From the NCBI GenBank assembly GCA_029378245.1, contig JARKIF010000026.1, positions 558,001 through 622,000 on the forward strand: 64,000 bases of DNA, in the 5' to 3' direction. Shown piece by piece: positions 1 to 10,509 of this stretch. The notes beneath the pieces are model-generated. The model ran no database searches, was not told where the DNA came from, and was given only the letters and a program-made list of their open reading frames with translations. The stretch's first letter is position 1. The number at the start of each line of letters is the position of its first letter. The DNA is from Roridomyces roridus (lineage: Eukaryota > Basidiomycota > Agaricomycetes > Agaricales > Mycenaceae). The position numbers and the translations under genes were made by a program.

Positions 1-1651
1 TGTTGTCCGTGACATCTCCATATAGGGCTGCAACCTATTAGCAAGGTAAAGCGCGGACGGGGTGAATTCTCACCAGACAAGGCAGTGAATGCGCTATCAT
101 CCTTGGTCATGTCAGGAGCCATTTCAAAGAGGCAGCGAATCTGCTCACCTGGTCCACAGACCAAATCATAGTGCCGATGAGACAGATTGAATTGGCGTAT
201 TGGAGTTTCATGCCCAAGGTCTGCTGGTCGTCATATGAGACCCAGTCAATGCTACACTCAACGCAATCAGTACTTGAAAACTTCAAGAAGGCGAAAATGC
301 AAACGCAACTCGTTATAAACCAAGTACTTGACAGCCGCCTCTTCGTCGAACACGAGAGCGTTGGTCCCGACAGATGAAATGATATCCTCGATCTCGGTGA
401 ACATGAGGGTGCCGGCGTTGGCCGAACAGGGGCCGGCGGGTGCCGCACCGGCGAACGGACAGCCGGGAGTTGTACATTGGTCAGAGACAAGTTCGAATGA
501 GCGACCGTAGAAACCGATACCCATGACCATCTTCGTTGGGTCGATGCCAACATTGGCGTACAGTTGGAATGCGTCCTGAGAAATAAAAGAATAAGCCGAG
601 GTGACAGATAGACAGAGAAAACAATCACCATGATCTCAGTCAAATTGGTGTGAGCTAGGACGATAGAGCCGATATAATCGGCGGGAGAATCCCAGACACC
701 CTTTGAAACCAAAGTCAACTCAGTACAGATGGGGAGAGAGACAGACTGACATGCAAATCGTACGTCATGACATTGACCCAGTCGGCAGCGCCGTCCGCCA
801 ACATACCGGGGAGGTCATAATTCTGCAGGTACCAATAGCTGGTCGGCGCAGTGAAGGACTATTACTCATAAGGATGAATGCATGGTTCCACGATGGGAGA
901 GTTACCAGCTCATAATCAAATGGAATGAACGCGGTTTTGACGGCCTCTGGGAAATGGTCGTAAGTTAAGAGACAGAACTCGGAGTAGTGGTATGCTTACT
1001 GATGAAAGTCACGTAGTTCTCTTTGTCGCCCTTGGCGCCACCACGATCCCTAGTAGCGGGAATTGGATGAAATGAGTTAGTTACTCAGTGGAACAAGCGT
1101 ACTCTGCCACAGGATATTCCCAGCTGAACAAATTCGATCAGAACATAGTTTCAGCCAGACAAAAGGAAGACACACTCGATGTCAATGCCATCAAACCCAT
1201 AGGCATTCATGACGCCGAGAACACTCTTGATGAAAACATTGGTATTGGCCTCACTGCCGACCAGACCGCTGAAAATCCCCGCGGTCGGCTGTGGCCATTC
1301 AATGTCAACGGCACAGGAAACTAGGGGAAGGAAACCACGCACCGGGTTGTTGAAAGTCCAACCACCAATAGAGAGAAACACCTTCAATGTCGGATTTTGC
1401 GACTTGAGAGCCGTCGTTTCGGTCCAGAGCTGCGAGTCGCCGGCGGTCATCTCAACGACCTCGAACGAGCTGGAGATGTACGCAAAAGCAAAGTTGACTG
1501 CACAACGGTGAGTGAATGAATTGATTCGAGCTGAACGCCGACGCGTACCATGAGTTAGAGACGCAACATTGATGTTACTTGGAGACCAGGCATCACAGCT
1601 GCGAGCGGCCGCCCAGCCTTCGTAGTATCCGATACGCTTGGTGAGTGCCAT
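1..1651 (-). pseudogene. Chitinase 3' half: GH18 catalytic domain, continuing off the left edge
   Basis: Reads from KRIGYYEGW at the right end leftwards through a GH18 TIM barrel: FLSIGGWTF, then YGFDGIDIDWEYP (the catalytic DxxDxDxE motif; its second-last Asp is completed across an intron), the exon with DRGGAKGDKENYVTF, then SYWYLQNYDLPGML, WVNVMTYDLHGVWDSP, MGIGFYGRSFEL and TMIWSVDQDD. About ten short introns keep frame and every catalytic residue is present, so this half shows no decay apart from being separated from its signal peptide and CBM18 modules by the 5.2 kb insert at 1652-6845. The C-terminus lies beyond base 1. Function if intact: secreted endo- or exochitinase for wall remodelling or attack on other fungi (family knowledge). 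Confidence 0.88.
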
Positions 1652-1858
1652 TTGTGGATCTTCGCTCAGAGTGGAAGCAGAAGAAACGGAACGAACAATC
1701 GCAGATCGTTCGGAGAAGATGGGAGAAGACACGAGCATCACGCAACGCCCAGTCGGGCGCCTCGGTTCGACTTGCCTGGCGGATGTGATGCTCGGCTTCC
1801 TGCGCAACGGGGTATCCTGCGAGAAATCCCAAAGGTCAGTAGGAGTCTAACGACGCGT

Positions 1859-2896
1859 TCACGCAGGAACCCCCCAAACGGCGTAGGAGGGAGACTCACA
1901 GCGAACGGACGGCATGCAGATGCGGTTGGCAAACTCGGTATGCACGCGCGGATTGGCTTGGATATACGGCGCCAGTATGAGGGCATGTTTTCGGAGGTAT
2001 AATTGGAATGCGTCGCTTTTCCAGCGACCCATCGTCTTGACGACGTCGAAAGGGACACCACGCAATAAATAGAGGAGTGTGGACCCGATGCGGATGCCGT
2101 GTCCTTGCAGCGGTTCCTCCCCGGCGTTACGAAGAGCCTCGTGGATGCGCTTGATAAACGCGGGCTTTGTGAGGGCGCGGTGTGTCGTTTGATGACGATA
2201 TGCGAACAAGTGAGAGGAGTTGGGTGGCGCGTTTAGACGGAGGTGTTTGTCGAGAGCCGCACGCGGATCGGTAGCGTCATCTTGATGGGAAAATAGAAGG
2301 TCCTCGCCATTCGGGGCCGTCTTTGTAACGGGTACAAACACGGTCGTTACTTGAAGGCCATCAGCGTTAGTCGAAATGGAAACGTTCGACGGTTTGACGT
2401 GGCGCTCCGGGTCAAACGCTGTGAGATTTTTGACCGTGAGTTCACCGAGACGCGCGCATGAATAAAATGCGACCGTGAGACATGCCGCCACAGCAACGTC
2501 AAGGGGATCGGATGAGTCTAGATTTTGTAGGATGGAGATGATGATAGCGACGGTGAAGGGCTTGCGCTTCTTTCGTTTCGACGAGTTTGGCTGTAGCTGG
2601 ACCGCCGCGCGCAAAAGGACCTCTTGTTGATCCTTGTCGGGAGTCCATCCAACGCCGTGAAGGATGTGCCATGCACGCACGCCAGCGACGTAACCACGCA
2701 AGGTAGTGCCCGCATAGCTGCCGGCCGCGAATGAAATGAACGCAGCCATGAGATCCGTGGAAGCGGGTGCACGGTCCGCTTCCGGAATACTCTGTGCGTC
2801 GCAGAACGCGTGGTACAACAGCAGACCAGACCCGTAAGTCTCCAGAGACCCTTCTGCCCAGCTGTGAGATGCGACATCACGGATGCGTTGCTGCAA
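1859..2896 (-). CDS. DIRS-like tyrosine recombinase
   Basis: About 345 residues with the tyrosine recombinase fold. The N-terminal SAM-like part includes GSYAGTTLRGYVAGVRAWH. Catalytic residues visible are Arg in FYSCARLGELT, the HxxR pair in GHGIRIGS, and the nucleophile Tyr in FQLYLRKHA, preceded by MGRWKSDA. The frame has no ATG at its upstream end; it stays open to about 3076, so the start may come from splicing (a GTATGTG...CACAG intron is possible near 3025-3070) or a non-AUG start. It integrates the circular cDNA without a DDE integrase. Ends with a stop near 1859, about 200 bases before the element end. Confidence 0.82.
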   Translation of the reverse strand: MQQRIRDVASHSWAEGSLETYGSGLLLYHAFCDAQSIPEADRAPASTDLMAAFISFAAGSYAGTTLRGYVAGVRAWHILHGVGWTPDKDQQEVLLRAAVQLQPNSSKRKKRKPFTVAIIISILQNLDSSDPLDVAVAACLTVAFYSCARLGELTVKNLTAFDPERHVKPSNVSISTNADGLQVTTVFVPVTKTAPNGEDLLFSHQDDATDPRAALDKHLRLNAPPNSSHLFAYRHQTTHRALTKPAFIKRIHEALRNAGEEPLQGHGIRIGSTLLYLLRGVPFDVVKTMGRWKSDAFQLYLRKHALILAPYIQANPRVHTEFANRICMPSVRCESPSYAVWGVPA

Positions 2897-3103
2897 GTAG
2901 TCGGGTAGGCGTGCCGCGCGGGAATTGGACTGTACCGGCAGCCACTTGTATAGCCGCTCGTTTGCGAAACAAACCGGGCGGAGGGGGGATGGGGATAAGG
3001 CGAGACGAGCAGGGTAGGGACGAGGACGCGAGCTGTGTACTTCAGTAGAAAGAAAACAAGCTAAAATGACACATACGCTGCCGCGTGCGGACGCAAATTG
3101 GGA

Positions 3104-5482
3104 TTAATTATCCCAGACGCAGTCTGCAAGCCAGTCCGCTGGTTCGGGGTTTGACGCTCTGTGGGGTCTCGGTGCTGGTTTTGCCAGGGCTGCGGACGAA
3201 GACTCGACCTCATTTGAGGTGTCAAAGTCGAAGACGAGACCGACAACGTCTCGGGGAATGGGGATGGGTGGGAGGAGGAGAGTGCGCGACGGATAGACAC
3301 CTCGAGATGGTTTGTCGGCGGGATTGGCAGCAGATTCGACGTAACGCGTGCGGATTGAGATGTTGGCTGATTCGCAGGCCGCGTGAATACGCCGGAAGAC
3401 GAAATTTGTCTCGACATTTCGGCTTCGGCCCGTCCACCAGCCCTGTACGACGCCCTCATTATCGCCGTGGACGCCGTAATGGCCGGGTTCGGCACCGAGC
3501 GCGATGATGGTGAGGACCAGAAATTCGAAACCGACTGCCTCAGCCCAGAGGATGTCGCGTTTGCTGGAATTCCAGCCCTTGGCGAGACGCCACGCTCTCC
3601 ACCGGTTGCCGATGATGATAGCGATGCCGACACCCGAGCTTGCATCTGAGAAAGCCCCGAGTTCGTGTACGGGAACCGGGCCGGGAATGGGGCAGCAGAG
3701 TTGGGGTTGCGCGAGCCGTTCGGCCCACCAGCGGAGGTCGAAGCGGAGGGATTTGGGGGCGTGAAACGGCATGTGAGGACGATCGTGGGAGCTGCTGAGC
3801 ATGGCCTCCAATCCGGTGAGGTAAGCGCGTCCCGAACGGCGCACCATTGACGTGTGAAACAACTTGCCGTATAGACTGAGGGTCTCCGCATGGGTGTGTG
3901 TGACGCGAGCATCCCAGGCCTCAACTTCAGCCAGGTACTTTGCGGCCTTCGCCGGCGCCAACCCAACGGTGTTATCCGATAGGTTCCAAACGAATCCTGT
4001 GAAGGGAGCCGCGAAGTCGAAGTGGATGTCTTTTGAAAGCTTCCACGGGATGCCGAGCGGGCCAGAGACGGCGCTAATGTCGTCAAAGTTGTAACAGTAA
4101 TCGGCGTCGGATGGAGACCGCGGGGATTGGGAAGAAAGATCGCGGAGGGGAAAGGCAAAATCCTCGTCGTATTGTTCGACACGGCCATCCGGCAATGAAT
4201 CACCACCCCACCATAGCCGGCCGCCAGACTGATGTCTGCCACGGGCACGTAGGCGTGCGGCAAGTACGGCACGTTTGGAATTTGCCTCCACGAGATGACG
4301 ACAAAGGATTCGCGCAAACATGTTATCATCAACCCATTTGGATAATGGACCAATTCCGTTGGCGCGCAGTATGTCGGCGAGGGCATCACCGATGAGTCCG
4401 TATGCACCTCCACCAGATGCCTCGCCGAAGGCGACGGATGTGTCAATGGCAAAGAGGTCGTCCTCGTCGCCCACAAGGTCCTCGCGTTCGGACAGCTCGA
4501 AAAGCCAACGTGGGAGACGGACCGCAGTTCCGGACCACTGAGAAGGGTGGGTTGGTACGTTTCGATACGCTTCGGAAACATCACGTATGGCGAGTTGCGA
4601 GCCAGGGGGTAGGAGGGAGAGCTTGAGTGATATCGTGTCGAACGTGCCGTATGTGCAAGGAAAGTCGTCAGATTTGATGGTGTAATTAATGGACGTGTGA
4701 TCGCCGTGTGGCGTGCGAGGGAAGGAAAAATTCTGGATAAGTCGCATTTTGTTGATATCCTGCGCTTTGGGAACCATGGTGAGTGGGGATGACTGGAAAT
4801 GTCCGATTTCCCGTTGCAGTTGTGAACGAGAGAAGGGGCCGATGTAGCGGGATGTGGTGAACTCGTTAGCAACGACATCGAGGAGGGCGGACGCGTGGGA
4901 AGGGAGAGTTGAACTATTAGGAGGGGTAATGGTAGTTGAGATCTCGGGGATGGAAATATTAAAACCAGAACGAATGCCGGCCGGAATAGAAGGGTATCGG
5001 GAGAGTAAGTTTGCCGCACGCAGGGATGTATCCCATTCGGCCGCAGCGAGAGGCGTTTGAGGCTTAATCCGTCTGGCGGAGACGGCAGCTCGAAGCGCCG
5101 TGAGTGGGGCTGCCGCAACCCGAACATTCGTGGATGTGGCGGCCGCTCGGGTTTTTGCAACCCCGACGGAACTGGAAGTCGAGGCAGAGGTTGTCGCCCG
5201 CTTGGTTGTACAACCTGCCGTCGCGACGCTGGCAACGTGTTTCTCCGCCGTTCCAGAAGTGACGCCGAGTACATTTGGAGGGGTTGGTGACGAGCCCCAG
5301 GCAGACCACGCAGAGGGAGGGCTCTTCCCCTGTGCCTTTCCCAAAACCCCGAAAGGACCGATCGTCACGCGGGCCGTGGTTGTAAGGGCCTGGACGGTTG
5401 GTACGACCTTCGTCCCGAGTGCGCGTTGGGCCAGACTCCTCGCGACGGAAAGAACCACCGTTCTGGAAGGACGACTCATCAT
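3104..5482 (-). CDS. DIRS-like reverse transcriptase-RNase H polyprotein
   Basis: An open frame of about 790 codons overlapping the end of gag in another frame, as is usual for DIRS elements; I take the Met pair at 5482/5479 as the possible start. RT motifs include FQSSPLTMVPK, LAIRDVSEAYRNVP (first catalytic Asp) and KWVDDNMF (the DD pair). The C-terminal third carries an RNase H domain: ELGAFSDASSGVGIAI, ILWAEAVGFEF, YGVHGDNEGVVQGWW and ESAANPADKPSRG. The stop at 3104 lies about 200 bases before the recognised recombinase domain. No frameshift or internal stop is seen. Role: copies element RNA into DNA for recombinase-mediated integration. Confidence 0.85.
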   Translation of the reverse strand: MMSRPSRTVVLSVARSLAQRALGTKVVPTVQALTTTARVTIGPFGVLGKAQGKSPPSAWSAWGSSPTPPNVLGVTSGTAEKHVASVATAGCTTKRATTSASTSSSVGVAKTRAAATSTNVRVAAAPLTALRAAVSARRIKPQTPLAAAEWDTSLRAANLLSRYPSIPAGIRSGFNISIPEISTTITPPNSSTLPSHASALLDVVANEFTTSRYIGPFSRSQLQREIGHFQSSPLTMVPKAQDINKMRLIQNFSFPRTPHGDHTSINYTIKSDDFPCTYGTFDTISLKLSLLPPGSQLAIRDVSEAYRNVPTHPSQWSGTAVRLPRWLFELSEREDLVGDEDDLFAIDTSVAFGEASGGGAYGLIGDALADILRANGIGPLSKWVDDNMFARILCRHLVEANSKRAVLAARLRARGRHQSGGRLWWGGDSLPDGRVEQYDEDFAFPLRDLSSQSPRSPSDADYCYNFDDISAVSGPLGIPWKLSKDIHFDFAAPFTGFVWNLSDNTVGLAPAKAAKYLAEVEAWDARVTHTHAETLSLYGKLFHTSMVRRSGRAYLTGLEAMLSSSHDRPHMPFHAPKSLRFDLRWWAERLAQPQLCCPIPGPVPVHELGAFSDASSGVGIAIIIGNRWRAWRLAKGWNSSKRDILWAEAVGFEFLVLTIIALGAEPGHYGVHGDNEGVVQGWWTGRSRNVETNFVFRRIHAACESANISIRTRYVESAANPADKPSRGVYPSRTLLLPPIPIPRDVVGLVFDFDTSNEVESSSAALAKPAPRPHRASNPEPADWLADCVWDN

Positions 5483-6688
5483 GACGAGGACGACTGGATC
5501 CAGAGTTGTTGGAGCTGATAGAACGCGACGCAAAACGCAATAACGCGGACGCAATAATACGGACGCAGGAACGCAGGACGCAACGCAATGATACGGACGC
5601 AAGGACGCAGGACGCAACGCAATGACGCAATGACGCAGGGACGCAGGGACGCAGGACGCAGGACGCAACGCGGAAACGCAGTAGCGCGGACGGCAGGACG
5701 CAATAAACGCAATAACGCGGACGCAACGCAAAAGACGCAATAACGCAGACGCAGGGACGCAAGACGCAACGCGGAAACGACGGTGAAGAGGAAAAGAACA
5801 GGCAGGTGGTATAATTGTCAGCTTGGAGAAACATTTAGGGTAATGGTTCACGTACGAGAGGTTGGCCGGTTCGAAAGACTTCAAATGTATCACTTCGTCC
5901 CGGATATCGTTCAACAGCGCCTCCGTGATGACGTCAATGGCGAACGAGTCTTGGGTGCCCAGGAGATCAAACCAGCGGGGGAGGTACCGCTCCGTGTAAA
6001 TCTGAAGGATGAGTTTTCCGTGCGGTCGTGTGGCCATCTGGTGTTTGCCGAGGTGGAAGAAAAACATGCCCAATGCAGTGACAATGTTATCCGGCCAGTG
6101 TGAGCGTTCGATTTCCCGCAGGAAACGATGCCCAGCCTCGATAAAATCACCCCAGCCCATCTCCGAAATGGTCGGAATGCCCTTGGGAGTCGCGGTGTGG
6201 GAGGATTCGAACGCAAGCTGGTTGTTGGCGTCGCCAGTGATCTGGAAGGTGAGGTTTCGCTTGTTGGATCGCTGGGATGCAGCCTGAGACAGGCCGGCCT
6301 GGCAGAAAGCCCAAAGAGGGGGGAGCTTGCGATCATCCAACGCCTTTTGAGCCCATGCTGCGATTGGCGCTTCCATCATAGCCGACGGGCCAACGCCGGG
6401 CCTGAACGATCCCATCTTCGTCCGTTTCTTTTCGATCTCCGCGGCCTCGGCTTCCTCCGCCGCCAGCGCAGAAGCAGCATCGGCATCAAGCTGAGCCTTC
6501 CATTGGTCGATAAGCTCTTCTTGGTGGGTTTTCCAGTCGTCTGTGAGGGCTTGGGCTGCCTCTGCGTCGGACAGATTGACCATGGCTTGACGAGCGCGGA
6601 TGAAGGCGGGGGAAGCAAAATCGGGGCAGGAATCGAGGTTGGGGTCGGATGTGAGGCGAGGGGGCGCAGGTCCCATGTTGTTGGCCAT
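5064..6688 (-). CDS. DIRS-like gag with zinc-knuckle-like C-terminus (two exons)
   Basis: ATG at 6688 (MANNMGPAPPRL). The first exon runs to 5856 and ends ...KSFEPANLS. A 341-base intron (donor GTACGTG at 5855, acceptor TATCAG ending at 5515) removes the minisatellite at 5530-5785. The second exon starts at 5514 in a different raw frame and reads SSNNSGSSRPRHDESS, then a Cys/His-rich tail (CLDFQFRRGC, HIHECSGCGSPTHGASSC) to a stop at 5064. The two exons sum to 1284 bases, exactly 428 codons with the stop. The tail resembles the nucleic-acid-binding knuckles of basidiomycete DIRS/Ngaro gag proteins. Without splicing, the first exon would run on into the RT frame and lose the knuckle, so the unspliced gag-RT reading is probably an artefact. 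Confidence 0.7.
5530..5785. repeat. GACGCA-type minisatellite inside the gag intron
   Basis: Imperfect tandem copies of blocks such as GACGCAGGACGCAACGCAAT and AACGCGGACGCAATA fill about 255 bases. They lie wholly within the predicted gag intron, so length changes need not disturb the protein. On the coding strand the repeat is pyrimidine-rich (TGCGTC units), close to what a splice acceptor region tolerates. Confidence 0.8.
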
Positions 6689-6845
6689 GGTTTGTGAGTC
6701 CTGAGAATGAAAAGAGAGCGCTGACGAGGTATAGCGAGCGAAGGTGAGCGGTGAGGAGAAGCAGAAAAGATAGCCCCTTTCTGTCACCGCTATTTCCACA
6801 AACGGTGTTCTAGGCAACCTCGTGCCTCGGCAACCAAGAACTTGT

Positions 6846-7579
6846 CATCTGTGCATCAGAGCCACACCGGGCGGGGTTTGCTGGATTACAGTTGCTGGTA
6901 CACCCTTCTCCACAAAAGTCCTCTGTTTGCAAAAGGGTTAAAATGGTTAAAAATGTGTTGTGAATGCAAGCAAGCAAACTCACGAGTAGTTCCACAAAAG
7001 CCGAACTGGGAGCAGCAGACGTTGAGAGGACATTCTTCTTCGCCGGCCGGCGCGTTTGGTCCGCACTAATTGTAGTTAGTCAAAGGCGGTTGTGAGCATT
7101 TCCAAGAGAACACACCTGAGCCTTTGCATCACAATTGGAAGAGCAAGGTCTGGTGATGGTTCGTCAACAGGTCGCGGAAGGAAGGGATGGACTCACCCGC
7201 CGGCGGCGAGCGCTGTGCAGAACGCATCTCCGTATCTGCAGTGGGAGATCAACACAGCGTGGTAAATCTGAAATGATAAACGTGCCCGCAGTATCCACTC
7301 TGGGAGTTGCAACATGCGCCGTTTGAGCAAGGCTGCAAAATATGAGTCTCGCAGAAAGGTAATCCCATAAGATGAACAACCCACGATGGTTGAGGTACAA
7401 GATCCAACAGGAAGCGTCGACTGGGCGAGAGCTGCGCTTGCCGAATTTGAGGGTGCCTGCGCCAAGACAGGCTGCAGTAAAACTGTGGAGATTTAATTTC
7501 AGTCGAGAACTTGCAAGAACGAACGAGACGTACAGATCGCGGTGAGGGTAAGCGTAATGCTTCGCCAGCTGGTCCCCAT
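6846..7579 (-). pseudogene. Chitinase 5' half: signal peptide and two chitin-binding (CBM18) modules, cut by a retrotransposon
   Basis: Start at 7579 follows a pyrimidine-rich leader and opens a signal peptide (MGTSWRSITLTLTAI, then LLQPVLAQ across the first intron, which begins at 7533). Spliced exons give two hevein-type modules: CSNGACCNSQSGYCG-YGDAFC, then CPLNVCCSQFGFCGTTQDFCGEGC, the cysteine pattern of CBM18. The last exon reads CNPANPARCGSDAQ-M and ends in foreign DNA at 6846. The other half, with the GH18 domain, lies at 1-1651 in matching frame, so this was one secreted chitinase of the class V subgroup C type that binds and hydrolyses chitin. One intron inside the first CBM18 appears to use GC (GCACGT) rather than GT as donor. 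No other lesion is seen here. The gene cannot make its catalytic domain unless the insert is removed. Confidence 0.85.
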
Positions 7580-8296
7580 CTTGCAAAAGTCAAAGAAAGA
7601 GGGGAGGCAAAAAGAATGTATAAATGGTTGTAAGTGCTGGATCATCTTCTTATGGTCGCGCGCGCGCGCACTGCATGACCGATATGTGCTAGCGTACCTT
7701 GTTCACCGTGGCACGGCCCGAGCCGCACAACGACAGCAATCAGTCGCGTTGAGTAAAAGAATCCAGTACATGCCAGATTCCGTCCATTCTTCACGAGTAG
7801 CCGAAACTTTCTACGACGCGCGGGAGAGTCCCGACAAGATGGCCGTGTTGCTAGAATGTAGCCGCCGCCGTAGAATGCAGCCGCCGCGATACCTCGACTG
7901 ATAGATTGGCGCCAGCGACGAATACAGTCTGTTGCGGCAGATTTGAGTTGAGGAATTTGTGAGGAACATCCGAGCAAAGCACGTCGAGAGCGAGTCTGCC
8001 GCGGGTATTATGATGCGGAGTCGAGTTGGCAGCATCCAGAGCACACGGGTGACGCGAAATCCAGAGCTAGAAGGGGTTTGGGCTCCAAATTTGGCAAGTG
8101 AACGTGGCTTTGGTCAAGACGGCCCAGCCCGTGTGCCGGGAGATGGATCATCATTGATCGATTTGCCAGTGATCCGAGTCGGACTTTACAGCAAACCACG
8201 ACAGTCTCCAGCGCCGATCGCATGATTGTATGGTCTCCTCGACTTTAAATGCCGTGAAACCATTCACTGGCATTCAATCCGGCCCAACCCAGCTCG
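7580..8296. promoter_or_regulatory. Spacer between the chitinase start and the FMO relic; chitinase promoter region
   Basis: About 700 bases without a gene that I can recognise. A CT-rich tract (CCTCCCCTCTTTCTTTGAC on the minus strand) lies just before the chitinase ATG, as is typical of fungal leaders. A GCGCGCGCGC microsatellite sits near 7660. No TATA box in the right orientation stands out. Confidence 0.4.
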
Positions 8297-10029
8297 CTAA
8301 TCGAATTGAATTGCCTCGGTTTCCAGTGCCTAAAAAAAGCTCCAAAATGTTCGGAATGAAAGCAACCTGATACGCACCAATTGCGTGGAAAAGAAGCGCG
8401 AGGAGGAAAAGTTGCCCGCGGTAAGCCATAGCTGCGGCCATTAGCCTATACCCTTCCTTGTTGCTATTCAACTTACCCCGGAATACCCAGAAGCACGATA
8501 ACACCCTCGTAGGTCGCCCTCGCCGTCAACTCCCCAAACCGGACTCGCCTGGTCGGTCGTCAAAAAGTGGTCGCATATTGTCCCGAATGCTCTCGTACGA
8601 GGTAGCGTAAATGACCACGTCTGCCGGAAGAGTCCGACAGACGACTCGTTGGTGAAAACAAGGCTTTCTTGAGTGAAGCTCCCGGGTTCAACACCTTGCT
8701 TGATCAGGATTTTGCCTTCCCGGATGAGTTTACGCAGCCGACGCCGAGCCCTGTGTGGCTTTGGTTGAGAAGACAGAAAGGCTGACAGAATCCTACAGGG
8801 CGTTCAGCCAACAGAAGCTTCAAGAACTTACCTGAAAAATCGCTCCCTAGACAACACATAAAATCCGCCACCATCCGGCCCCATAGTCAGTTTCATCTCA
8901 GCCTCCCTCAATCTCCCTTGCGTCTCCCTATCCGCCTCTCATGCCGCCTCCTCGCTGAAAGCAAGCATCCGCTTCCTCAAAAGGTATGGCGTCGCCTCGC
9001 CCTTGAAACCAGAAACCTCAATTGGCACACCCTCAGGCCTGGAGCGCTCCGTCCACCGTCTGACAGTCTGCGCGCTAATAACATATATATCGAGGAACGC
9101 TGCACCATCGTCACGCTCTGCGCACCGTGCACGACGAGGTCCTGGCAGATATCCGCCGCGCTGTTGCCCGCACCCACCACGATGACGCGTGGGCCTGAAT
9201 ATAGCGCTCCGCCGTGATAGTTGGCGGCATGGAGGGTGAGACCTGTGAAGAGTTCGGGGCTGCACACAGTCGGATAATTTTGGGCGCCGAGGACGCCGGC
9301 TGCGATGACGATGTGTGCGGGGGCGGTTGATCACGATGGTCCACCGTTGTCGTAGCTCGGCGTTGGGAAGGGATACGACGATGTCCAGACGGCGAGGTCG
9401 GCGGATTCGGCGTATTGCTGCAGCCATTGACCGACCCTGTCTTTGGCGGTGAACCGCGCAGCCACATTCAGACCCATCTGTCCGCCACCGACTTGGATGC
9501 ACGTTAAAACACAGGTTGACAATTGAAAGAAAACTTGCCGATAAGGACGTAGGGATCGCGCTCGATTCTCTCCCGTCTCTCGCGCGCGACGTCCTCCCAC
9601 GCTAGCGTATGCCCACCGTAGATTCCCTCTTCAGGCCCAGCCTCTTCATGTATATCTCTGAGCATCATGAAGACAGACATCGCGCGCCACTCTCCCTTCG
9701 AGTTCGCAGGCAACGAAGAGTAACCCTGCCCGGGACCCACAGCAGTCTCGAAAGTAAAACCAGAAGATACTGTCTTTGTGCCCTTGTTAAACTCCGACTC
9801 AGATACGCGCGCGTGTCCAGTTCGACGCCGTTAATGGCAGTAGCGGCGAGATAGGTGTCCAAGTACGTGAGATTGATATTCGCATGCCCAGCAAGTGTGC
9901 GGTTGCACCAGGTCAAGATGAGGATGTCGCGGAGGAATCCGCTCGAGTGGAAGCAAGAGACGGTTTGGGGAAGGTCAAGGGAGGCGAGGGAGGCTGCAAA
10001 GCTTTGCGTCCAGGCAGAGGCCACATTGT
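8297..10029 (-). pseudogene. Flavin-containing monooxygenase, decayed
   Basis: Class B flavoprotein monooxygenase. From the right: WTQSFAASLASLDLPQT and GFLRDILILTW, then GYSSLPANSKGEWRAMSVF, GGHTLAWEDV and RERIERDPYVLI, an intron, GGGQMGLNVAARF (nucleotide-binding), ELRQRWTIVINR, PAHIVIAAGVLGAQNYP, VIVVGAGNSAADICQDL (NADPH site), LTMGPDGGGFYVLSRERFF, ADVVIYATSYESIRDN, VWGVDGEGDLRGCYRASGYS, and LWLTAGNFSSSRFFSTQLAL ending at a TAG at 8297. Lesions: a two-base slip in a TATATAT run near 9088, an in-frame TGA where Trp is expected near 8940, and a frame break near 8625. No in-frame ATG is seen before WTQSF, so exon 1 is lost or unrecognised. It probably oxidised small N- or S-containing compounds once; now non-functional. 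Confidence 0.85.
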
Positions 10030-10509
10030 TGCCGCTCTGTTCGTGAATATTGGATTGTTGATGTCATGCTGAGCCCTCAGACAAATGATCACAAGGAAAT
10101 GAATGAACTTTTGAATGCGCGGGAGTTGTGCGGGTGGGATATTAGCCAGGCCACCAGAGTTCGGCAAGAGACTTGCAGGCTCGGATCCAAGGCACACAAA
10201 AGACGGAATCGCATTCCTCAAATGCAGCGACGGAGAGCAACGGAGATGAGAGTCAGGAGCAAGGAGCAATGATCCGAACACAAACACAGGCAAGCCAAGT
10301 TAGAACATCTCATCCGGATGATCGGTACGTTAGCCGTTTGTCCCATCTTTTTCCCGCCCACACTGATTCCATAGCCCTGCTCCCAAACCATCGATGGAGT
10401 ACATACGATAGCGATAACGAGAGGGATTCAGAAGAGTTGAACATCGAACCCGGCGTCGTTCCATTCGTTGTCAACCCCACTCACACTCGGACCCAAGACA
10501 TGAATAGAA

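Larger units (their letters stand above)
1652..6845 (-). mobile_element. DIRS/Ngaro-like tyrosine-recombinase retrotransposon inserted in the chitinase gene
   Basis: Gene order on the minus strand is gag, reverse transcriptase plus RNase H, then a tyrosine recombinase, with no DDE integrase or protease; this is the layout of DIRS-type elements. The limits are set by the split chitinase: host sequence stops at 6846 on one side and resumes at 1651 on the other, and removing the interval rejoins the codons C-G-S-D-A-Q-M-A-L-T-K-R-I-G in frame. Both junctions carry CAT on the plus strand, embedded in a partly shared stretch (CATYTGTGSATC). I could not find clear long inverted or split direct terminal repeats by eye, so assignment to DIRS versus Ngaro is open. 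The clean host flanks and open ORFs suggest a fairly recent insertion. Confidence 0.85.

Noticed and set aside
3104..6817. A single 1237-codon gag-RT fusion in the DIRS element
   Set aside because: It reads through the minisatellite and loses the zinc knuckle. The intron 5515-5855 gives a better gag, and RT then overlaps it in another frame.
8380..8435. A signal-peptide-like ORF (MAYRGQLFLLALLFHAIG) as a chitinase start
   Set aside because: In another frame the same bases encode LWLTAGNFSSSRFFSTQL, the expected C-terminus of the monooxygenase, with proper splice sites.
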